Shown: positions 55,640 through 64,000 of the stretch, in pieces | How positions within the stretch are numbered: the first letter of the stretch is position 1 | Layout of the letters: every line of letters begins with the position of its first letter | Source of the DNA: Deinandra increscens subsp. villosa | Lineage: Eukaryota; Streptophyta; Magnoliopsida; Asterales; Asteraceae | Direction of reading: 5' to 3' | Length of the DNA stretch: 64,000 nucleotides | NCBI GenBank assembly: GCA_039602395.1 | Contig: JBCNJP010000018.1 | Coordinates: 1,240,001-1,304,000, forward strand | Position numbers and translations under genes: made by a program | Notes under the pieces: model-generated | The model's database searches: none | The model's input: the letters and a program-made list of their open reading frames with translations, nothing else | Told to the model about the DNA's origin: nothing

Positions 55640-57355
55640 CCACACATCACAATATCTTCTCTGACTCAGTCAGTGAAGATGATGTAACAACAAGTGGAGA
55701 CTCTAGAAATAAAGGAAACTTAGAAAAAAGAAACACTAATGTGTTCAGTGCCAGCTCACAAGAGATGTCCTCACAAAGACAAACAACACATCTATCTCAG
55801 GACTCTCTCAAAACACAGGAGGTAAATCCAATTTTGGACAACCCAATGAATGTGGAAGACATGTACACACTCAGCATAGCTGAGTTAACAGGCACTGGTG
55901 AAGTTCTCAAGGAGAAATCAACCAGTCCAATAGAAAGACATGTGTTGTCTTCTGGTGTATTACCCCCTGAAGCTGCACAAAGTCTGACTTCGAGAATTTT
56001 TCCAAATCTCTCTTTGATTTGCTCAATGATTTCATGACTGAACAAAAACAACAAAGTACAGAACTACATCAGAATTTCTGTAGTAGTTCTGTACAAATAG
56101 AAGAATTGCCAAAACAGACAGAAAGCAACAGTCAGAAAATAGCTGAACTACAAGAAGAGTTAAAAGTAATGAAGAATAACAGCAAGCAACAATTCAATCA
56201 GATCTCTGACCAACTGAGAGCCTTGCAAGAAAATGAGTGGCAACTAAAAGGAGGAAAACAAGAATCATTACAAAATCAGATCAAGGAACTGAATAAAATG
56301 GCTCAAAAGGCACTACAATTCTATGAAGCCAAAGGAGAAGAGTTGTTGAATAAGATCAAAGGAGAATTCAGTCTTCTACACAAGGAAATAAAGGAAGAAA
56401 GCTCAAATCTGATAAAGATAAATTCAGATCAGATGCTTCTAGAGAAAAGAATGGAGAATCTATCTAAGAAAGTAACAGAAGCCAATCCACTTAAGAAGTC
56501 TTCAAAAAAGGAGACCACAACTCCTCCGATCATCAATCTTGATGATTCCCCTCCTAACTCAAAGCGAAAGACAGCTCCTCATGAAATCAAGTCTCTCCCA
56601 AAAGAAAGAAACACGATCAATGCAAGCCCAGTCTAGCTCCTGATCACTCAATGCCAGCACCACCACCAAGACCACCTGCATAGAAGTCTAGTCGGCCTGT
56701 GGTTCAACCCTCATCAGGTACCTCAAAGTCCACCAAGGAATCTGAAAAGGGCAAGGAGAAAGCCACAAATCCAGGGGGAGACCTCAATGCTCATGAGGTC
56801 TCAATAGCCTCTTAGTCTTTATTTTAAGATAACTACGAAAAAGAAAAAAGGATTGAGGAGGAACTATGGCATGAAAACAGAAGGTGTGAAGACATATTCC
56901 TTCAAGAAACATAACAACTTCCTCAAATGAGTCCAATGAGAAAAAATATTTTTGAGGAGAAAATCAACAACGTGCCTTTTGAAAGAAACTGGACACACTC
57001 AGATGCCACCATCCTGCAGCTTGATGAGATCAAAGAAAGACAACAAAAGGGAAATCCTTTCACTCAATACTTTAACTCCTACAAAATCACTACCACTGCA
57101 AATAGTCGTCAACCATATACATTCACTGATGCAGATCTTGATCAACTCAGTGAAATGCACATCTTGTCCCTCATCAAAATCTGTTTGACAACTGGTTCAA
57201 CAAGCCTCGGGAATAGAAGAGCAATACATCGACTTAGGGAGGCAGGAAAGAAGATATACAACAGGTTTGCTCTGATTAACTATGAGCTAGCAATACACAC
57301 TGGTCTAAAAAACTTGCCATTCAGACTACAAAAGAAGACCTTCCCTCTGGATTGA
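55640..57355 (+). pseudogene. Copia C post-pol ORF 2, coiled-coil part and C-terminal ORF
   Basis: 55741-56037 is polar. 56019-56636 encodes ~200 aa dominated by a Gln/Glu/Lys coiled coil (IAELQEELKVMKNNSKQQ) ending in a basic Pro/Ser tail. 56927-57355 encodes a further 142-aa frame without known motif. Stops separate the pieces. A palindrome related to the LTR one lies inside the coding sequence at 56056-56094. Likely structural, possibly gag-like or env-like by position only. Confidence 0.45.
56056..56094. repeat. Copia C palindrome inside the coiled-coil ORF
   Basis: Perfect 12-bp arms GTACAGAACTAC (56056-56067) and GTAGTTCTGTAC (56083-56094). The inner bases TCAGAA/TTTCTG also pair. Same outer arm as the LTR palindrome. 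Confidence 0.85.
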
Positions 57356-57781
57356 AGTGGAAAGGATCCAAAGCAATTCCAAGCACTGGTGAAATAGGGA
57401 TATGCTTCAGAAATCATAATACATAGAAAAGGTTCTTTAGAATCAGCCAGTGTCATGCCTACTCCGATGCATCTCTAAGATTCATCTCATTCCTACTAAA
57501 TGAAAACAGAGAAACTGAACCTAAGACTGCAAGAAGAAAGGAACTTATGATCAAAACAATAGAAGATCTAAAGCAACACAGAATACTACAAAAGGAACTG
57601 CACAAAGCCTGTTGAAGTCCTCTTCCCAAGAAATTCTCTGTAAAAGAAAGACTCTGTAACCGGATTTCTCTTCTAAAAATTGTATTCATAACTCCATGCA
57701 TCCTGTTGATCTTTCAAAAATTTGCATTTTATATGTTACTTTCCCTTTTTGTTTATTTTCTTCAAATACTTAGGGGGAGAT
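57356..57781 (+). other. Copia C 3' untranslated region and polypurine tract
   Basis: No convincing ORF. It ends with the polypurine tract TAGGGGGAGA (57771-57780) directly before the LTR. Confidence 0.6.
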
Positions 57782-58532
57782 TGTTAGAACACAATGTAAA
57801 TGTAACACAAAACAGTCAAGTATTAGAAGAAAAGACAAGATATATCCTTAAAAGAGAAAGGATATGAAAGTCTGTATGAAAAACATATTTCTGCATGATT
57901 TCTGTACTCATACAGAACTCCGGAAATTCCGAAGTAGTTTTGTACAGACTAAATTCTACAGAAATCCTCATTTCTGTAGAAGGCTTCTAATGGGAATCAT
58001 CAAAAGTCTTCAAAGAAGAGTCCTGAAGGAGTTCTAGACTATCGGAAGATAAAGATTACGAGAAGAACAAATTCTACCTTTGTGTGAAGAACAAGCAAAA
58101 TGAATGTCAACTTGACATTAATCACGAAAGCAGTTGAAGAAAGTTGAAAAAAAGATAAATTGAATATCTTCAATTTATCTCTATATACTCTGACGCACTC
58201 CAAAATCAACCGTCCCCAACCACCTTATCCAATTGCAACTTGTTACATCTTCCTATAAATAGCAAGCTGACTTCACCAACCAAAGCAAGACATCAAGCAT
58301 ACAATTCAATATCTTCTCAAAGCAATTACAACATCACTCCCATACAAAAGTTATTTCTGTTGATACATAGTTATATTATAAACTCGTATAAACCATTATT
58401 TACATTTGAGGTATACAGAATAACCTTTTATGAATTGTTGTCTTCTAATTTGATTTACATTCCGCAACTTGTTTATCTTGTTTAAATCAAATTGTGCCAA
58501 CATTATTATAGAGCCCTTCACGGGACCCAACA
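57782..58532 (+). repeat. Copia C 3' LTR (751 bp)
   Basis: TGTTAGAACAC...GGGACCCAACA. Its palindrome (57911-57944) has lost three bases of the left arm compared with the 5' LTR. Confidence 0.9.
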
Positions 58533-58956
58533 AAGTAGGTGGAGAGATTGTGAAATTCTCCGCCCCAATTAGGTTGAACGGATTTAGCTTTTTATTGAAT
58601 TGTCTTTCGACCATTGTTATTGTAAATGCGTGAGCGGTGGATCGTCTACTCGGACGTATAGAAATCAATGTAGAACGTGAAGACAAGGAGTAAATACAAA
58701 TGACTTGTATTAACCACAGAGAGATTACACGGAAATACACATAGAAGATTTGACCAAGAAGTCCTTTCTCTATACAAGACAATGTTATTTATAGTTGACT
58801 AACTAAGCCTAAACCCGGTCAGCCGAACCTCCAATTTGGACCAGGTTCGTGTGAGTCCGAACTGGCAATTCGCCTCAGGTTCGGATCACAGCATTCTTGC
58901 ATCACTTTGTCTTGTATTTGATACTTCACATGACGAACTAGAATTATGCATCAACA
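58533..58956 (-). repeat. Copia D 3' LTR (distal end uncertain)
   Basis: Starts TGTTGATGCA on the minus strand right after GAGGGGGAGTTTG. TATA-like ACTATAAATAAC (minus strand) at about 58786-58797. Contains CCGAAC/GTTCGG words like the leader. Confidence 0.65.
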
Positions 58957-60654
58957 AACTCCCCCTCGACATGTGCAGTATCAACTTCCACATAAGCTTG
59001 TATCTTCAATCAAACTCCCCCTCGAATACTTGACATTGCAGTTTGTGTAAGCTCTTTATCAACAGCTTCAGAAGACTTGAAGTTGTGATGTTCTTTTCCC
59101 ACATAGAAATCTGCCAACATAAATAATTTTGGCGTAAAACATCTCTTCGAGAATCCAAGATATTTTGATTTTGTAACTTGATTTTGTATTCCGTGTTGAT
59201 CAATCGAAAAGAAATAAGAAATAAAATCTTTTTGATTTTTAGGAACTTTATATCAAAACACACCTAAAATCTTTTTGGTATTTTCTGATATGAAATGAAA
59301 ATGCATTACAAAATCAGACACTATTTTTGTCTTTTGTGAGAAAGATTACAACTTTGGATCGTATTGAACATAACATGCTAAACTGCACTTCAATTTCGAT
59401 TATTGTTGCACATAAGCCATGTTGATTGCAGATATAATTTGTCCAACTTTAAACTCAGGCACAATCATACTCATAACATCTGGATATATTAAAGTATTGA
59501 TTAGATTTGCATTGACCAGTGTACCCTACACTATCAGACATACTCATATATGCTTTTGCTTATCACACTTTTAATATTTCACTTGTGATTTAACAAATAG
59601 TGATTTCAATTTTGATAATGTCATCCATGCAAAAAGAAATAAGAACGTTAAATTATCTACCTTAAGGTCGATCTTTCGATACACAGATAAGGCCTCGGAT
59701 TTAACAAAATATGAAAATAAAACAAGTTGAAATTTGTATAACCCAACAACAATCATGTCGGTACTCCCGTACACACAGAGAGAGTCCGGTGAGTTATATA
59801 AAACACCAAAGAAAATAAAACAGAACCTCAAATGCACAACAATCAGGTCGATCTTTCGATACGCAAAGAAAGTCTGATCGTTTGAGAAAATAGAGAAAAT
59901 CAAACAAGTTTAAATCTTTACAAAATGAACACATATATACACAGTGACTTCTCATTTTTCTTTTCACATATATTTTTCTTGATATATCTTGAGATACGCA
60001 TCAAGATGTTGTCCACTAGGTCAAGCATCAGATTTATTGTATATCACATTCGTATACTTTCTGAATTGCCAAGCCTACCTATCACATCGAACAGTAGTCT
60101 TATGGCTTTTTCACTTACTTTATCCATGAGACAAACATCGTTAGCCAATGTACCATCATTTCCCAAACATGTCGGTTATAATTTCTCATTTTTCAATGTT
60201 TTTGTTTTTCAAAATTTTCCCCCTAAAAATAAGAAACTCTATTTGTTACATTTTCATTTTTACGATTTGAAAAACAACAAACTATCTTTGAATTTTCAAA
60301 AACAAACTCCCCCTCAAAATGAGATGGAGTGAAAAACAAACAAGAAATTGATCAACCAACACGAATACTTGCATTTTAATAGTTTGAAAATAAAATTGAT
60401 TTGGAAATCCAATTTAAGTTATCACAGATATTTCACAATCAGCAATTTACCAATCACTGAAAGGTCTTCCTGAAATACCTGCTAACACCAAATAAAACAT
60501 TAGTCGCTCTGGGATCGACCCGATTCAACAGCGTCGGGTCGCCCGGTGTCTGCCACATTGTCATTGTTGGACTTGGAAACAATCTTTGGTTTCCATATCT
60601 TTAAAGATTTTGATTTTTAATCAGAACCAGAATCAGAATCAACCGGCGTATTTG
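58957..60654 (-). other. Copia D 3' non-coding tail with three polypurine-like motifs
   Basis: No ORF with known motifs. The plus-strand word CAAACTCCCCCTC occurs at 58954, 59011 and 60303. A degenerate ~90-bp tandem repeat lies at about 59640-59910 (GGTCGATCTTTCGATAC at 59667 and 59849, and a worn copy at 59756). Confidence 0.55.
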
Positions 60655-63600
60655 GTTTGACCCAAGACGGATTACGGGTTGACTTGACTTTTGGATACCA
60701 CGGTTCATCAAAAATATGACCTTTGTTATCCACATATTTAGCAGTGTTGTGGCTATATGCAGTCATCGAACAATCAGCAGCAAGATGTCCAGGTTGACGA
60801 CATGCATAACAAAGTCTCTCTCAAAATTTAAAAACATTTGAAAAATTCTTTGAATTTTGAGAGCATGATGAATGATAAGAATCAAGATTATCAAATAAAT
60901 CATCATAAGAATCATACCTTGGAGATGGACTCCGTGAAGTACCTTTCGATTCAGATGAAGAACCTCCAGAAGAATAAAACAATTGTTGCGTCTGAGGAGG
61001 TGATTTTTTTTTATTTTTGATCTTCAACGCTTTCTCTTTCTTATGTGACTGCTGAGTGTGAACAGGAACATCTCTAATCTCAAAACCCAAACCTTTGTGC
61101 TTGAAACCTGAAGTCTCTGAAGACTCAGATTGAGAACCAGAAGCATCTCTCCCTTTGGCTTCTCTAGTAAATTGACCTTTAATTTCTTTCAATTTGTTCT
61201 CTTGCACCAAAGGTTTAGCAGCGTCCTCTTCGGATGAAGAACTTGAACATTTCTCAGCTTTTACAAAAACATTTTCACCTTTCAGGAATGATGAACTTCA
61301 AACAAATGTTGGAGCTTCAGCAAATGTAACTTTTGTCTTTGACTTGTTTTTCTTCTTCTTAGCTGGTGTTGCAAATTTGGAATAATCAAGAATTTTAGCC
61401 TTTGGATCAAGAGGAGCAGAAGTAAACTCAAATAAATCCATTGGTTGAGGAACCATGTGAATATCATTCTTTCTAGAACTATTCTCACTCCGATCCTGCT
61501 TATACAAGAAATTGAGCAAAGTTGGATATAAATTGCAATTCTTGACTTGCCTTTGTAATTCCACAATTTTCAACATTAACTCAGAAATTTTCTGTTGAGC
61601 ATATTGAGACTTGATGAATTTTTCATTAAAATTATACTCATAAGTTTGCAACTTTCTGATTTCACATACAGCTAAGACTTCTTCAGTAACATGCTCCCAC
61701 TTTTTCTTGAATATTTCAACATCCTTTGTTAAAACTTCATTCTTGTCTCGAAAAGGAACATTTTCATCTTGAAGTGTAGAGACTTTTTCTTGAAGTTTCT
61801 CAATTGTAGCAGCAGAATTCAAGAACAAGTGCATTAGCTTTTTCATACTTTTGTTGATTTCTCAAATAGATTTTCAAAATCTTGTGCTACATCTAAAGCT
61901 TCAGCTTTGGCTTTTTCACATTCTTCAGCCAATTTACCATTTTTTTTCACCACATCTTCATGAACATGAACCAATTCATAATATTTCTTTTCAAATTCTT
62001 CTAATTCTTTCTTTAACACCACAATCTCTTCAGTCGATAATTGTAAATCTCGTACTAGACTTGCATTCTTGTTGCTCAAACGTACACATTCAAAACATTT
62101 AGATTCTTCGACCTTTGAATTATCATGCACCTTTGGCAAAACCTCTTTGGTCAATGATATGCTGGAATTAGAATCAGAACCAGTTAAAAACCTATCATCA
62201 TCATGACGAGTTGTCAAAGCAACAGTAATTAGAGCATGTGACTTTGTGTCAGAATCTGCATTCTAGGCAAATTCATCTGGATGCCAAAATATGTCTGACA
62301 TTTTGTTATCAAAAGAATCTGATACTTTGGAATATTTGTAATCTTGATTTGAAGATTTAACCACCAAATGAGCATGTTGACCAGTTTTCAACTTAGTATC
62401 AATAGAACTTGGACATTCGCGTGCAAAATGTCCATATACGGAGCATTTGTAATACCTAACATTTGATTTGTCCAATCCAATCTTACCATCCTGATTCAAT
62501 CTCTTCTTCCCAGTTCTGCTAAAAAAATTCTTTGTTCTACGAACCAACATAGCATTCTGCCAATTCAGATCCATTTCTTCCAAATGATCATAATCAATCT
62601 GATCATAATCTTCATTTGTCAATTCTGCATTACTAACAGAACCAGTAATCACCCCAAAATATGAAGATACCAATGCAGCTATTAAAGCCATATAATCATC
62701 GGTTGTTTGAACAGACAAGGCATTTTGAGTTAAAGAACTAGGAACTGAAACAGTACAACCAGCAGAATAACCAGAATTTTCAGATTTACCTGCAATGAAT
62801 GTTATAGGAGTTGCGGAATTAAGGATATTTGAGTTTATAGCATTCATGGTTGAATCACTTTCACCATGATACACAACAGGATTCTGAATTTGAGTTGGTA
62901 AAGACTTATTCACTGTTAACTCCATATCCCTTGTTGGAATTCTTTGAATCATATCATTGAAAGACAAACCCGAATACTCTTTATCATGAGTAATCATCAT
63001 CACATAATTCTCCCATTTCTCAGGTAATGCCTCCAAAATGTTTTCTTTCATATCAGCCTCTTCTTTTGTAAGACTTACCAAACGCATTTCACTCATTAAA
63101 TGTGCAAACCTGGCAATCAAATTTGGAAATCATTCATTCTGATAGTGCTTGAAACTATTAAATTCCTTCTTCAAAACCTTTTGTCGACTTTTCTTATATT
63201 GATCATTGCCCTCACATCTCTTTTCCAACGCATCCCATAAACTCTTCGATGTATAGTTACCAGAAAATTGATGTAGGAACTCGTTAGGTAATGCCATTGT
63301 CAAAGTACCATACGCCTTTTTCTCAGCTTGATATGCTTTCTTTTGTTCAGATGAAAGTTTCCTTTAAATAATTAGCGCCCCAATTTCATCCTTAGGATAG
63401 ACGTATTGATCAGTGAATGACAACCACATATCAATATCAACGTACGCTTCAAACCGTTTAACCCAACTATGATAATCTTCTAATTTTAGCAATTTGGGAA
63501 CTTTCTGACTTGTTCCAATTTCATTATCATAATTCATAATTGTTTGCATTGTAGTTTGCATCGAAATCTGGATTGCCGCAAACGCTTGAAAATCGGACAT
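60655..63600 (-). pseudogene. gag: Copia D gag, ~980 aa, two zinc knuckles, several stops
   Basis: Starts MSDFQAFAAIQISM at 63600. A UBN2/capsid-like domain follows (KLEDYHSWVKRFEAYV; LWDALEKRCEG; ENILEALPEKWENYVMMI). The first zinc knuckle, near 62440, reads YYKCSVYGHFAREC: its first Cys is Tyr, so it is probably non-functional. A long coiled-coil region (62140-61560) comes next, then a Ser/Lys-rich part, then a second, intact knuckle CYACRQPGHLAADC (about 60800-60760) with a DEPWYP motif after it. Stops at about 63364, 63128, 62262, 61298 and 60820 break it. The gag is about twice the usual Copia length, owing to the coiled-coil insert. Confidence 0.8.
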
Positions 63601-64000
63601 TTTGACAATCCTGATTATTGTTCACCCGAACTCAATCCGAACCGGAATTGCTTATCCGAACTCCTTCAGAACCTAATCCGAACAAAAATGATAACTGGAC
63701 TTCAACCGAACCTTGACTTTGGATGAGCCGAACAGAACTCGAACCTAGTAATAGCCGAACTTGAACCGCACTGAATCCGAACTTGGTACGAACTCGTTTC
63801 GAACTTCAACTTCATTTGAAAATGATCGGAACTCTATCCAAACTACAAGTTTGGAGCGGTTATTTCCTTAAAATTTTAGATCTTAGCCGAACCTTAGACG
63901 AACTCGAACATTTTCGACTCAAATAGCACAATTTTCAGTGTTTTGGGACGAGATTTTCAACACGAACTCAGATAAACTCAGAAGAAACGCTTTAGAAGAA
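63601..64000 (-). repeat. Copia D leader with dispersed CCGAAC words
   Basis: At least nine exact CCGAAC (plus strand) and several CGAAC variants occur in 400 bases before gag. No ORF. Confidence 0.6.

Larger units (their letters stand above)
48479..58532 (+). mobile_element. Copia C: Copia element with pol and a long post-pol region
   Basis: 3' LTR 57782-58532 (751 bp); 5' LTR 48479-49171, which lacks the first ~70 bases, so no target duplication can be read. The LTRs differ by scattered substitutions and small indels, clearly more than any Tat pair, so this is an older copy. Order: LTR, primer-binding site, nearly deleted gag, protease, integrase, RT, RNase H (Copia order), then ~5 kb of extra ORFs, polypurine tract and LTR. 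The long region after pol is reminiscent of Sirevirus-type elements. Confidence 0.85.
58533..64000 (-). mobile_element. Copia D: large-gag Copia derivative without pol (runs off the right edge)
   Basis: On the minus strand: leader (64000-63601), gag (63600 to about 60655), a non-coding tail, a polypurine tract (58961-58971) and the 3' LTR (about 58956-58533). No integrase, RT or RNase H motif is present between gag and the LTR. The 5' LTR lies outside the window. The LTR end at 58533 touches the Copia C LTR. Confidence 0.75.

Overview
This window is plant nuclear DNA made almost entirely of transposable elements stacked inside one another. Plant origin is shown by Tat-lineage Ty3/Gypsy elements with antisense ORFs, Ty1/Copia elements primed by the initiator-Met tRNA, a CACTA (En/Spm) element with TNP2 and Transposase_24-like genes, and LINEs whose first ORF starts with an RRM. 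The gag types of the Copia elements and the extra ORF after pol in one of them resemble, from memory, elements of Asteraceae (Artemisia/Tanacetum-like). The family is an inference; a eudicot is more certain. I recognise no ordinary single-copy host gene, tRNA, rRNA or CRISPR.

Layout. 1-1391: 3' end and LTR of a Copia element that starts outside the window. 1392-2860: a decayed Gypsy gag start and an unrecognised decayed coding region (- strand). About 3110-4111: 3' end of a LINE (+ strand) ending in poly(A). 4112-4787, 15257-15424 and 21382-21500: three pieces of one old LINE ORF1 (- strand), split by later insertions. 4788-15256: complete Tat element 'Tat1' (- strand), TSD CCCAT, 331-bp LTRs differing at one base. 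15425-21381: defective CACTA element. About 21545-21793 and 43263-43580: RNase H and LTR of a - strand Copia, split by the next element. 21794-43262: complete Tat element 'Tat2' (+ strand), TSD GCAGC, 625-bp LTRs differing at one base. 29780-40680: Tat element 'Tat3' (- strand) nested inside Tat2, TSD CTTCA, 886-bp LTRs differing at six bases. 43577-48478: Copia element 'A', with gag but no pol. 48479-58532: Copia element 'C', with pol but almost no gag, plus a long extra region after pol. 58533-64000: Copia element 'D' (- strand), with a very large gag and no pol, running off the right edge.

The most interesting system is the Tat group. Tat1 encodes one gag-pol polyprotein of about 1771 aa, interrupted by three GT-AG introns, two of them inside the RNase H domain. 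On the opposite strand it carries a three-exon, 883-codon gene with its own TATA box. Tat2 and Tat3 lack these gag-pol introns. They instead separate gag-protease from pol by a single UAG in a tobacco-mosaic-virus-type readthrough context. All three elements carry the antisense gene, and Tat3 inserted into the last coding exon of the Tat2 copy.

Order of events from the nesting: LINE ORF1 first; then the - strand Copia, CACTA and Tat1 landed in or next to it; then Tat2 landed in the - strand Copia; then Tat3 landed in Tat2. Only Tat1 has all of its reading frames open. Every other coding element shows stops, frameshifts or deletions.
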